Positions 1 through 7,171 are shown, counted from the stretch's first letter. The stretch is DNA of 8,841 nt from Armatimonadota bacterium (GCA_011773575.1 WVXJ01000104.1:16271-25111); one strand, 5' to 3'. Notes: a model not told the origin generated them from the letters alone. Numbers and translations: made by a program.

Positions 1-1368
1 CGTTATGGACCGGTTGATGTTGTTGTGGCCGGCGGAGGGATGGCGGGGATTGCCGCGGCGATTGCGGCGGGACGCAGTGGCGCGCACACACTGTTGATAG
101 ACAAGGCGGGCTGGCTGGGCGGAATGGGAATCACCGGCGCCACCGGCCTGCACACTTTTTTCAATGTGTTCGACGCTCACCCGGGGGCGGAGCGGATGCG
201 GCTGGTAGGAGGCATTGCCCAGGAGTTGGTTGACAGGGTGCAGGAACTGGGCGGAGGCTTGGGACATGTGCGGATAGAGCGGGGCGGTGATTTCGTGAGT
301 ATGCTGACAACAGTCGAGCCGGAGACTTTCAAGCTGGCGGCCTTTCAGTTGCTGGAGGAAGCCGGTGTCGAACTTCTGCTGCATACAGTGTTGGATGAGG
401 TGCGCTCAACCGATGGACATGTGGAAGGGATTGCGGTCTGGAACAAGTCGGGCCGAAGTCTGCTGCGCGCAAAGCAATATATTGACTGCACCGGCGATGG
501 TGATTTGGCGGCCTATACGGGGGCGGAGTTTGAAACCTACAAGCCTGGCGACCCCGGAGCCTATGCGGCGGGATTCACTTTTCGTTTGTGCAATATTGAT
601 TTGGCGGCAGCGGAGGCGGACCTGGAAAAGCGCGGAGTGGTCCGCCAGATTGCCCATGCCGTCAAACCGGGGATGAGAGAGCCGGATTTGGTGCGAATCG
701 CTCTCGATGTGAATAAACTGCAGGGGCCGGATGAGCCGAAGGTACTGGAGTACTTTTTCGCCTGTTCATTAAGGCCGCGGGAGTTTACTTTCTGTAATTG
801 CATCAACTACGGCCCAAACGATGGGCTCGATGCGGAGGCTTTGACAAATGCCGAAATCTCACTGCGGCGGCGGATGTTTGAGGTGGCGGAAGTCTTTCGC
901 AAGAGGGTGAAGGGGTTTGAAGGATGTTATGTGGCGGGCCCCGCGCCTTCCGCGGGCCAGCGGCGGGGGCGGGCAATTCGCTGTGAGTATGAACTGACCC
1001 AGGAGGACTGCACCGAGGCGAAGAGATTCGATGATCAGATAGGTGTCTTCGGGTTTATTGACAACCATCACTTCTTTGTGCGGGAGGCAGGGGCCTATGG
1101 CATCCCCTACCGCGCATTGATTCCGCGGGGGTTGGACAATGTGTTGATTGCGGGGCGGATGATGACCGTTGACCTGGTGGCCCACAACAGCACCCGCAAT
1201 ACCGCCTGTTGTTTAGTCTGCGGTCAGGCGGCGGGAACAGCGGCGGCATTGGCGGCGGTGAACGACACAGCACCCGCGGCTGTGGATACTCAGCAGCTGA
1301 AAGAGAAGTTGTCGGATGATGGGGTATTGCTGGAACCCCGGCCTGATCCACTCACGCAGCAATCTTGA
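1..1368 (+). CDS. FAD-dependent oxidoreductase (FAD_oxidored family), 5' end cut by window
   Basis: This is a flavoprotein oxidoreductase of the PF12831-type family; its substrate cannot be read from sequence. The frame is open from base 1 and already shows the beta strand before the FAD fold, VDVVVAGGGMAG, so the true start lies upstream, probably by only a few residues. The GTG at base 25 sits inside that strand and is not a credible start. Visible marks are the dinucleotide-binding GxGxxG (GGGMAG), the acidic residue ending the second strand (LLIDKAGWLGG), the internal DCTGDGDLA motif that contacts FAD, and a C-terminal FAD-closing segment (NVLIAGRMM, then STRNTACCLVCGQAAGTAAALA). The end matches the family habit of a last helix followed by a short 'LxxDGVLL' tail. 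No signal peptide is visible in the part seen, so a cytoplasmic location is likely but depends on the missing N-terminus. The next gene has its own promoter, so the two are probably separate transcription units. Family confidence is high; function beyond 'FAD redox enzyme' is unknown. Confidence 0.9.
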   Translation, partial: RYGPVDVVVAGGGMAGIAAAIAAGRSGAHTLLIDKAGWLGGMGITGATGLHTFFNVFDAHPGAERMRLVGGIAQELVDRVQELGGGLGHVRIERGGDFVSMLTTVEPETFKLAAFQLLEEAGVELLLHTVLDEVRSTDGHVEGIAVWNKSGRSLLRAKQYIDCTGDGDLAAYTGAEFETYKPGDPGAYAAGFTFRLCNIDLAAAEADLEKRGVVRQIAHAVKPGMREPDLVRIALDVNKLQGPDEPKVLEYFFACSLRPREFTFCNCINYGPNDGLDAEALTNAEISLRRRMFEVAEVFRKRVKGFEGCYVAGPAPSAGQRRGRAIRCEYELTQEDCTEAKRFDDQIGVFGFIDNHHFFVREAGAYGIPYRALIPRGLDNVLIAGRMMTVDLVAHNSTRNTACCLVCGQAAGTAAALAAVNDTAPAAVDTQQLKEKLSDDGVLLEPRPDPLTQQS

Positions 1369-1384
1369 CTGAAGCGCGCTTTGT

Positions 1385-1413
1385 TTGACGGGGCGAATAT
1401 GCGGTAATATACT
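1385..1413 (+). promoter_or_regulatory. Sigma70-type promoter for the DUF2339-DUF3999 operon
   Basis: TTGACG (1385-1390) is followed by exactly 17 bases and TATACT (1408-1413). Each hexamer matches the consensus at five of six positions. Transcription would start near 1420 and leave a leader of about 50 bases before the GTG start at 1469. It lies in the 100-base gap after the oxidoreductase. No terminator with a T-run is seen in that gap, so read-through from the first gene is possible as well. Confidence 0.7.
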
Positions 1414-1456
1414 CGTGTGACTGAGGCTCTCTTGCCTTTTCAGGGCCGACTCATTT

Positions 1457-1462
1457 GGAGGT
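1457..1462 (+). promoter_or_regulatory. Ribosome binding site deciding the GTG start of the DUF2339 gene
   Basis: GGAGGT ends six bases before GTG at 1469. This supports the GTG start over any internal codon, and the reading from GTG gives a short N-terminus leading straight into a membrane segment. Confidence 0.8.
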
Positions 1463-1468
1463 GTTCCT

Positions 1469-4144
1469 GTGGTTGGCTACGAAGGCTGGCTATTGCTGGG
1501 GCTGTTGATATTGCTTGCGATTCTGGCCTTCCCCATCTATGTGCTGGTGCGACTGACCCAACTGGGTCACGAAATAAGGGAACTGCGAGAAGGCCTGAGA
1601 TTCCCGGAGCGCCGCCGACCGCCTGAAGGAATTGCCAGAGAAGAGCCAACACCTACTCCTCCGACGATCCCCGGCGCCCCCACTGTTGAAGAGAGACGGG
1701 CCGACTTGCTGCGGGACATAGGGGGGCCTCCTTCTCCGCCGCAGCCGCCAGCACCGCCGATCGGACCGGCACCCACATCTCCGCCTGCTGCGCCTCCGCC
1801 GCCTCCCCCGCCCCCGTCTGCACCTTCGGTTCCCGCTCCCGCAACACGAGACCTTGAATCAATCCTGGGGGCGAACTGGCTGAGCAAAGTCGGGGTGGCG
1901 GCAATCGGGCTGGCCGCCGCCTTCTTTCTCAAATATGCCTTTGACTCAGGGTGGATTGGCCCCACCGCGCGCGTGGCTATCGGGTTGACAGCGGCGGGCG
2001 TGCTGCTGGGCCTGGCGCAGTACCTGCTCACCAAGCCGGTGTATCGCAACTATGCCCAGGTATTGGCCTCCGGCGGGATCGTCATCCTGTTTCTCTCCAT
2101 CTGGGCGGCCTATGGTTTGTATCACCTGATTGGGTTTGGGACCGCCTTTGGAGTGCTTGCGGCTGCTGCGCTGGCGGCTTCCGCTGTGGCGGTGAAGAAT
2201 GATACTGAAGCGGTGGCCCTGTTGTGTATTGCGGGCGCTTTTCTCACTCCGGTGCTGATCCGCCAGGAGCAAACGGCGTCGGGTGATTTGGTTCGCCTGT
2301 ACGCCTACCTTGCGGGACTGAATGTGTGGAGCACGTATCTGGTGAAGTCCCGGCCCTGGTACTCCTTGACACTACTCTCATTTGGCGCAACCTGGCTGCT
2401 GTTCTTTGGAGCAGGACGGCTGCGAGAGCAGCATTTTCTTGTGGTGGAAATATTTGCGGTAATCTTCTTGGTTCTCGCCTGTTACAGCGGAATCGGGATG
2501 ATGCGAACCCGGGATGTTGCGGAACAAAAGCAGGAAAGTATTGCGAGTATTGGGGTATTGCAGATTCTGGCGGGGTGTCTCGTATTTGCCATTGCCAGCG
2601 CGCTCGTCCTGACCGGTCTTTCCGCTGTCGGCATTCCGGCTCTGGCACTGATAGGAGTATTCCTCGCCTTGTTGCTGGCGGGTTTCGGAGTTTTCGCCTG
2701 TACGGCGACGCGGCAGGCTGCGGTTACGCGGGATCTCTTCGGATGGTTCGCGGCGGCGGCACTGGTATTACTCATGGGTATTGCCATGCTGCAGGCTCCA
2801 CCCGTCAAAGCGGTGGAAGTGCCAGCAGCCTTCGGCTTTGCGCTGTTTGTATACCTGCTATTTCTGGCAGCAGCGGTTTATGTCTGCCGTACCTATACGG
2901 CTGAAGGTGTAGCCATTGCGCTGCTTGTGGCGAATGCCATTACTCATGTGATGGTAATATTCCACTCGCTTGATCCGATATTGATTTGGGAAATCAAGGC
3001 CGCCCTGCTCTGGCTGCCCATCGCCGGGTGGATAACCCTTTGGGCAATACTTGCAGGAGGAACGCGGAAAGAGGCGGGAGAAGGCTTCTCCACGGCAATC
3101 ATTCTCACCGCCCAAGCGCTGCCTCTGATTGCTCTGTTCAGCGCACTTGCTCTTGGCGGCGATTGGCCCGCAAAACGGGGAATGATCCTTTTCTTTGGAG
3201 AGTTCCTGTTGGTGTCCTCCACCTGGCTGGCACTCCGCCGCCATGTCCGTTTGGAAGGATTTCGGGGGGATATATCTGCCGCCTTTGGAAATGCGGCTAT
3301 CTTCTTCGCTCTGCTCGCGCTAGCCGCCCGGATGGAATCTTATCAAGGGCTCGTACTGCTCTGTGGTGTTGCCATTGTGATGGCGGCCTATCACGCTGTG
3401 GTGGGCGGGAGTGTGCTGCGAAGGCCTGAGGATGATGCGCTCCATCGCTTCGTCTACCTTGGTCTTGGGCTCACCTTCCTGACTATCGCCATTCCGCTGC
3501 AACTAAAGGCGAGTTATCTGACTCTCGCCTGGGCTGCGGAGAGCGCAATTTTGATTTGGACCGGCTTATCTATCGGAGAGCGGCGGATCAGATGGTATGG
3601 AGTGATCCTGCTCGCCATTACCGCGGCGAAAGCCTTTTTCGTGGATATGACGGCCGGCCTTGAGACAATCCGCTTGCTTCTGAACACGCGGATGTTGTCA
3701 GGGGCTTCAGTGATTGCGGCGTGTTATGTGTCGGCATGGCTGCTGAGCAGGCGGAGGGAAGCCATCTCGAAGGATGAAAGGCCGTTGGTTCCCATCTTGG
3801 CGGTGGTTGCGAGTATATTCACCCTCTTCTTCGTAAGCCTGGATTTGTGGGATTATGTGGGGTTGAAAGCGTCGGCCGTTGCCAGGGAGAGTGCGCGCCA
3901 GTTATCGCTCTCCGTTTTCTGGAGCCTTTACGCGCTGGGGCTTATGTCGGTGGGAATCTGGAAGCGCATCCGGCCGGCGAGGCTTTTTGCAATGGGGTTG
4001 TTATACCTGTCTATCATCAAAGTGTTCATCTTCGATTTGGGATTTCTCGACACACCTTATCGCATCATCTCCTTTCTCGGGCTGGGAGTGGTCCTGTTGG
4101 TTGTCAGTCTGCTTTATACGCGATTTGAAAGTAGGTTGAAATGA
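1469..4144 (+). CDS. DUF2339 polytopic membrane protein, 891 aa
   Basis: This is a large integral membrane protein of the DUF2339 family (PF10101), whose biochemical role is not known. Residues 7-27 form a first membrane helix, followed by a charged, possibly coiled stretch (about 31-50, GHEIRELREGLRFPERRR). Next comes a proline-rich linker (about 51-125) that contains eight prolines in a row (109-116). The family signature follows at about 131-165: LGANWLSKVGVAAIG, FFLKYAFDSGWIGP. From there on I count about 26 further hydrophobic helices by eye. The C-terminal signature (YRIISFLGLGVVLL, SLLYTRF) is also present, so the protein looks full length. The positive-inside rule puts the linker in the cytoplasm. 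The stop overlaps the next start (ATGA, 4141-4144), so it is translated together with the DUF3999 gene. Family assignment is firm. Roles such as transport, envelope polymer handling or sensing would be guesses. Confidence 0.93.
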   Translation: MVGYEGWLLLGLLILLAILAFPIYVLVRLTQLGHEIRELREGLRFPERRRPPEGIAREEPTPTPPTIPGAPTVEERRADLLRDIGGPPSPPQPPAPPIGPAPTSPPAAPPPPPPPPSAPSVPAPATRDLESILGANWLSKVGVAAIGLAAAFFLKYAFDSGWIGPTARVAIGLTAAGVLLGLAQYLLTKPVYRNYAQVLASGGIVILFLSIWAAYGLYHLIGFGTAFGVLAAAALAASAVAVKNDTEAVALLCIAGAFLTPVLIRQEQTASGDLVRLYAYLAGLNVWSTYLVKSRPWYSLTLLSFGATWLLFFGAGRLREQHFLVVEIFAVIFLVLACYSGIGMMRTRDVAEQKQESIASIGVLQILAGCLVFAIASALVLTGLSAVGIPALALIGVFLALLLAGFGVFACTATRQAAVTRDLFGWFAAAALVLLMGIAMLQAPPVKAVEVPAAFGFALFVYLLFLAAAVYVCRTYTAEGVAIALLVANAITHVMVIFHSLDPILIWEIKAALLWLPIAGWITLWAILAGGTRKEAGEGFSTAIILTAQALPLIALFSALALGGDWPAKRGMILFFGEFLLVSSTWLALRRHVRLEGFRGDISAAFGNAAIFFALLALAARMESYQGLVLLCGVAIVMAAYHAVVGGSVLRRPEDDALHRFVYLGLGLTFLTIAIPLQLKASYLTLAWAAESAILIWTGLSIGERRIRWYGVILLAITAAKAFFVDMTAGLETIRLLLNTRMLSGASVIAACYVSAWLLSRRREAISKDERPLVPILAVVASIFTLFFVSLDLWDYVGLKASAVARESARQLSLSVFWSLYALGLMSVGIWKRIRPARLFAMGLLYLSIIKVFIFDLGFLDTPYRIISFLGLGVVLLVVSLLYTRFESRLK

Positions 4145-5376
4145 AGAGACTGCTGGTATTGGCGGTACTGTTGGCGGCGGTTCCCGCGTGGAGCGCTCTG
4201 GAGAGAGGTGATTGGAGAACAAGCAGCCCTATTCTCCTGCCGGGCATGGCCGGCGAAGGGCTAGTGTATCTTCCTTTAGATGACGAGGCCCTGACGGCCG
4301 AGTCTCTCTCCGAGTACCGCATCGTAAGTGAAGGAGACATCGAAACCCCGTATCGGATGGTGGTGGAAGAAGGCCAGACCGAGAGACGGACTCTGCAAGG
4401 AAGGGTTCTTTCCATCGCCACACTTGGCAAGAATGAAACACAGGTGGCACTGGATGCGGGCGCGGAAACCCAGGCGGTGACCCACGTGGATCTTAGATTG
4501 AAGGGAGAAGATTTCCGCTGTCGTGCAAAGGTGGAAGAAAGCGATGATCGGGAAACCTGGTGGCTTCTCGATGACGAGAGTATAGTCTATCGCCACGAGA
4601 AGCGATATGAGCAAACGCGGGCGCCTGTTCCACCACATGAACGGCGCTTCTTGCGGATTTCGCTGGTGCGGCTCCAAGGGAAACTGCCGGAGATACTGGA
4701 TGCTTCGATAATATGTGAATTCACGATTCCGCGGCAATTGGCGCAGGTTCCGGCGGAAATGAGCCGCCGCGAGGATACGAAGAAACGCCTGACACTGCTC
4801 GAATTCGATATACGCAAGCACAGCCGCGATCTTGTGGAGGCACACTTCGAAGTGGAGCAAGCGGTTTTCGACCGCGCCGTGGTAATCGAGATCCCCAGAA
4901 GCGACCAGGAAGAAGAATACCGGCCCGTCGGCAGCGGCAGGCTGAGAAGAGTGAAGGCGGGCCAGAAGGTTGTTCTGTCACTGCAGATTCCGCGGACGCA
5001 GCGATTGCGGCTTACTATTAGAAACGGTGATGATGCGCCCTTGGAAATCTCACAGGTGACTTTATGGAGAGTCAGGCGTGGGCTGGTCTTCTCGGCTGAT
5101 CCAGCAAAGAAATATGAACTGCTGTACGCCAATCCGGAGGCTTCTTCGCCGGAATATGAGATTCAGCGGCTTCCCCTTACCTCTACATTTGCGAAACTAC
5201 CACAAGCATCTCTAGGCAAGGTTCAGAAGTTACCGCCAAAGCCGCCACCACCGCCCCCCTGGAGTGAACAGCACCCGGCGATCTTCTGGGTGATATTGGG
5301 ACTGGTGGTACTCTTGCTGGCTTTGCTTGTGCTGCGCACCATGCGTACGGTAAAGGCGGGAAAGCCGCAGGAGTGA
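4141..5376 (+). CDS. DUF3999-like membrane-anchored secreted-side protein, 411 aa
   Basis: The protein begins with a signal peptide (about 1-18: MKRLLVLAVLLAAVPAWS) and ends with one membrane helix (about 380-399) and a short basic tail (RTMRTVKAGK). Nearly all of it should therefore sit outside the inner membrane. Residues about 114-176 have the look of a discoidin-like beta-sandwich (VDLRLKG, then VEESDDRETWWLLDD, then RRFLRISL). Residues about 225-310 look like a second sheet-rich domain ending LEISQVTLWRV. A proline-rich stalk (365-373, PPKPPPPPP) leads into the anchor. I assign it to DUF3999 (PF13163) from this architecture and because that family commonly sits beside DUF2339. The primary similarity I can see is weaker than for the partner. 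It starts inside the stop of the DUF2339 gene and has only a weak ribosome site (AGTAGG), which implies coupled translation and probably a shared complex. No catalytic motif is apparent, so a binding or structural role is more likely than an enzymatic one. Confidence 0.75.
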   Translation: MKRLLVLAVLLAAVPAWSALERGDWRTSSPILLPGMAGEGLVYLPLDDEALTAESLSEYRIVSEGDIETPYRMVVEEGQTERRTLQGRVLSIATLGKNETQVALDAGAETQAVTHVDLRLKGEDFRCRAKVEESDDRETWWLLDDESIVYRHEKRYEQTRAPVPPHERRFLRISLVRLQGKLPEILDASIICEFTIPRQLAQVPAEMSRREDTKKRLTLLEFDIRKHSRDLVEAHFEVEQAVFDRAVVIEIPRSDQEEEYRPVGSGRLRRVKAGQKVVLSLQIPRTQRLRLTIRNGDDAPLEISQVTLWRVRRGLVFSADPAKKYELLYANPEASSPEYEIQRLPLTSTFAKLPQASLGKVQKLPPKPPPPPPWSEQHPAIFWVILGLVVLLLALLVLRTMRTVKAGKPQE

Positions 5377-5405
5377 GAGTGGCGGGATGAGGCATCCGCA
5401 GTATG

Positions 5406-5429
5406 GGGCAGGAGGTAAAACTCCTGCCC
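5406..5429. terminator. Perfect 9-bp hairpin at the convergent junction, candidate two-way terminator
   Basis: GGGCAGGAG (5406-5414) and CTCCTGCCC (5421-5429) pair perfectly across a six-base loop (GTAAAA). It lies 30 bases after the DUF3999 stop and 33 bases beyond the stop of the oppositely oriented aldo/keto reductase, where a shared terminator is expected. Neither strand carries a T-run after the stem, so it would not be a classical intrinsic terminator. It could instead be a copy of a dispersed palindromic repeat. Confidence 0.5.
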
Positions 5430-5438
5430 AACGCAACA

Positions 5439-5475
5439 TCGCTGCAGGTGATCCTAAGCCCTTAGGTTGCAGCGA
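5439..5475. repeat. Compound inverted repeat spanning the aldo/keto reductase stop codon
   Basis: TCGCTGCA (5439-5446) pairs with TGCAGCGA (5468-5475). Inside it, CCTAA (5453-5457) pairs with TTAGG (5462-5466) across a four-base loop. The right arms cover the last codons and the TAA stop (5462-5464, read on the minus strand) of the aldo/keto reductase. It may act in 3'-end formation or mRNA stability for that gene. Confidence 0.4.
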
Positions 5476-6304
5476 AGAGCGGAACCAGTGTATCCGCCAG
5501 GGCGCGCAGGCGCTGCATCTCATCATCTTCCAGGGGGCGGAATTTCTCGGCGGCTTCCAGGGCCATGCGGAACAGGGGCGGCTCACCGGGGCCCACAGTT
5601 GCGGTGATGTCCTGGGAGAGGGTGAAACGCAGGGCGAGTTCAATTTCCTCTTGCTTTTCCAGCGGCTGGTACCACTCTTTTTGCCATTTCCGTTCCGCGC
5701 CTTCGGGCCAGGGAGAACGCGCGATCCCCTTGATGGCGAGTCTGGCGGTGTTGTGCGCGCGGGCGGCCTCGACGACCTGGGGGCCGAATCCGCTGAGCCA
5801 GCAGACGAAGTTCACCGGAAAGAGAACGGTGTCGAAGGAGAATTGCTCCAACGCGGCGAGGGCCGCTTCCACGGAGTGGGAACTGAAGCCTATAAAGCGG
5901 ATCTTTCCAGCCTCCTTGGCCGCCAGCAGGGTCTCCATAGCGCCGCCCGGGGAGAAAACCTTGTCCAAATCTTCCGGCTCAAGCGCATGGAGTTGATAGA
6001 GGTCGAAATGGTCGGTCTGCAGGTACCAGAGCGAAGCCTCCAGTTCTCTCGCCGAGTTTTCACGACCTCTTTCCGCGGTCTTGCAGGCGAGAAAGACCTT
6101 GTCCCGATAGGTCTTGAGGGCGGGGCCCAGGCGTTCCTCGGCACTGCCATAGCGTGGGGCCACATCGAAGTAGTTTACGCCCCGGTCAACGGCTTCGGCG
6201 ACAACGCGGTCGGCCTCTTCCTGTTTCATACCATCCAGTACGACGCCACCGAGGCCGATAATTGAGAGTTTCTCCCCGGTTTCGCCGAGACACCGTCTTT
6301 CCAT
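5462..6304 (-). CDS. Aldo/keto reductase, 280 aa
   Basis: This is an NAD(P)H-dependent oxidoreductase of the aldo/keto reductase superfamily (PF00248), a cytoplasmic TIM barrel reducing carbonyls or oxidising alcohols. Its substrate is not evident. The start (RCLGETGEKLSIIGLGG) is the usual N-terminal hairpin and first strand. All four catalytic residues are in place: Asp47 and Tyr52 (NYFDVAPRYG), Lys75 (LACKT) and His106 (LYQLHAL). Later strands are visible as IRFIGFSSHS and TVLFPVNFVCW. The segment ERKWQKEWYQP and the closing ALRFTLS-ITATVGPG block fit a subfamily I associate with environmental Armatimonadota, Planctomycetota and Chloroflexota. At 280 residues it is at the short end for the family but shows no break. 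The ATG at 6304-6302 is fixed by a strong AGGAGGAGG just upstream. It stands alone, with its own promoter and an upstream terminator separating it from the next minus-strand gene. Confidence 0.92.
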   Translation of the reverse strand: MERRCLGETGEKLSIIGLGGVVLDGMKQEEADRVVAEAVDRGVNYFDVAPRYGSAEERLGPALKTYRDKVFLACKTAERGRENSARELEASLWYLQTDHFDLYQLHALEPEDLDKVFSPGGAMETLLAAKEAGKIRFIGFSSHSVEAALAALEQFSFDTVLFPVNFVCWLSGFGPQVVEAARAHNTARLAIKGIARSPWPEGAERKWQKEWYQPLEKQEEIELALRFTLSQDITATVGPGEPPLFRMALEAAEKFRPLEDDEMQRLRALADTLVPLFAAT

Positions 6305-6308
6305 GGTT

Positions 6309-6317
6309 CCTCCTCCT
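6309..6317 (-). promoter_or_regulatory. Strong ribosome binding site of the aldo/keto reductase
   Basis: On the minus strand AGGAGGAGG ends four bases before the ATG at 6304. Its length allows the anti-SD to pair in two registers, giving spacings of about four or seven bases. Confidence 0.8.
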
Positions 6318-6330
6318 GATGACTGCTCCC

Positions 6331-6343
6331 CCTGATTATCAGG
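6331..6343. promoter_or_regulatory. 13-base dyad in the leader of the aldo/keto reductase, candidate operator
   Basis: CCTGAT-T-ATCAGG is an exact inverted repeat around one central base. It lies between the TATAAT box (6361-6366) and the ribosome site, about 10-25 bases after the expected transcription start. With a one-base centre it cannot form a stable hairpin over its full length, so binding of a dimeric repressor fits better than an RNA structure. No regulator gene is nearby, so this is inference. Confidence 0.35.
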
Positions 6344-6360
6344 TTTTCTTTGACATGCGG

Positions 6361-6384
6361 ATTATACCTCCCGGAATTCGGGAG
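6361..6384 (-). promoter_or_regulatory. Promoter of the aldo/keto reductase: perfect TATAAT with a palindromic spacer
   Basis: Read on the minus strand, TATAAT occupies 6366-6361, placing the transcript start near 6354 and giving a leader of about 50 bases. No good -35 hexamer is found at 16-18 bases; the 17-base position reads ATCCAC. Instead the spacer holds an inverted repeat, CTCCCG (6368-6373) with CGGGAG (6379-6384). A weak -35 next to a dyad suggests, but does not prove, dependence on an activator. Confidence 0.5.
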
Positions 6385-6404
6385 TGGATGTCGTCATCAG
6401 GGTC

Positions 6405-6437
6405 AAAAGGTCCGGCCCCGAGATTGACTCGGGGCCG
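6405..6437 (-). terminator. Intrinsic terminator after the barrel-like protein gene
   Basis: CGGCCCCGAG (6413-6422) and CTCGGGGCCG (6428-6437) form a perfect ten-pair, very GC-rich stem with a five-base loop. On the minus strand the stem is followed by GACCTTTTGACC, a short T-run starting four bases after it. It lies 36 bases beyond the TAA at 6473 of the minus-strand gene, which is the right place to end that transcript. The T-run is weak, so termination may be partial. Confidence 0.65.
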
Positions 6438-6472
6438 AGTATGTTCAGGCTTGCATATGAACTATGCCGAAT

Positions 6473-7162
6473 TTACTTAACGCCGAAGGTATAGTTGATT
6501 CCCACCCAGGTGTGGTCCCCGAAAGTGCCGGCCTTGAAGGTGGGCCAATTAGGCTTAGGGGTGTAGGTGACACCGGTGATAAGGTCTGCGCTGTCATAGA
6601 GTGCGATTACGCCAATCTTGGAGTTGACCAACACCTGAATCCCTCCAAAGGCGCCGTCATGCCGGTCTTCGCCCAGCAAAGAAGGATCCTCGGTGCCGAC
6701 ACCGAGGTGAAGCCGGTAAAGGGGCAGATCTGGAGGGCTGCCGGGTGCGGGCAGATTCAGAGTCTTGGCGGCGGCGACGAAATAGGAGGTCTTCCTGGGC
6801 ATGGCGGGATTGCCGACACGATCAGCCAGATCCTTTGCGCCCACCACCACGTCGGGCATCTTCGCATCTTCGGAGTGCACCTTGTAGCTGGCGATCCACA
6901 GCGTTTCCGGTGCGATCCTGTCGAGATCATAGCGGTGAAGATCGAGTTCCAGCCGGTCGGTGACTCCCACATAGAGTGTCTGCACTCGCACGTACTGTAA
7001 CATGGGCTCCGGGAAGTCCAGGAAGATGTAGTAGCCGGCCACATCCACCTCACCGGCCTTCAACTGGTTTGCCGTGGGACAGGTAACGATGTCGGCCGCG
7101 AAAGCCGCGCTCGCCATTCCCAGGGCGACTGCGATGATTAGGGCGAATACCAGGTGTTTCAT
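6473..7162 (-). CDS. Secreted beta-barrel-like outer-membrane protein, 229 aa, YjbH-like pattern
   Basis: I cannot name the function. The chosen ATG (7162) has AAGGAG nine bases upstream and opens a textbook signal peptide (MKHLVFALIIAVALGMASAAFA, cleavage about 22/23). A longer frame starting at 7234 would bury this peptide and has no such site. The mature part opens with a 'PTANQLKAGEVDVAGYY' strand pattern. It continues with amphipathic strands (YVRVQTLYVGV, RLELDLHRY, SYFVAAAKTL, LYRLHLGVGT, FGGIQVLVN, IGVIALYD, LITGVTYTP) and ends HTWVGINYTFGVK. The series 'functional strand, GG-I-V, YD, G-Y-P, KAG, VGI-YTF' recalls small YjbH-like or porin-like barrels that I associate with deep-branching diderm bacteria. 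The end lacks a terminal Phe; the last aromatic (F226) is three residues in. It is transcribed alone from its own promoter. Existence and secretion are near certain; the barrel assignment is moderate. Confidence 0.8.
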   Translation of the reverse strand: MKHLVFALIIAVALGMASAAFAADIVTCPTANQLKAGEVDVAGYYIFLDFPEPMLQYVRVQTLYVGVTDRLELDLHRYDLDRIAPETLWIASYKVHSEDAKMPDVVVGAKDLADRVGNPAMPRKTSYFVAAAKTLNLPAPGSPPDLPLYRLHLGVGTEDPSLLGEDRHDGAFGGIQVLVNSKIGVIALYDSADLITGVTYTPKPNWPTFKAGTFGDHTWVGINYTFGVK

Positions 7163-7171
7163 CTTGTCTTT

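Noticed and set aside
1372..1381. AAGCGCGCTT palindrome followed by TGTTTG after the first gene, as a terminator
   Set aside because: Once a loop is allowed only three pairs remain, and there is no real T-run; it abuts the promoter of the next operon.
1567..2049. 160-codon minus-strand frame rich in glycine
   Set aside because: Its poly-glycine is just the reverse reading of the proline-rich linker in the DUF2339 gene.
5387..6265. 292-codon open frame on the plus strand opposite the aldo/keto reductase
   Set aside because: It lies almost wholly antisense to a gene with all catalytic residues intact. It has no ribosome site and its translation shows no domain pattern; it is a by-product of GC-rich codon use.
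6350..6366. TTGACA (6350-6355) with ATTATA on the plus strand as a promoter
   Set aside because: The boxes are only five bases apart and no plus-strand gene follows; the ATTATA is better read as TATAAT on the minus strand.
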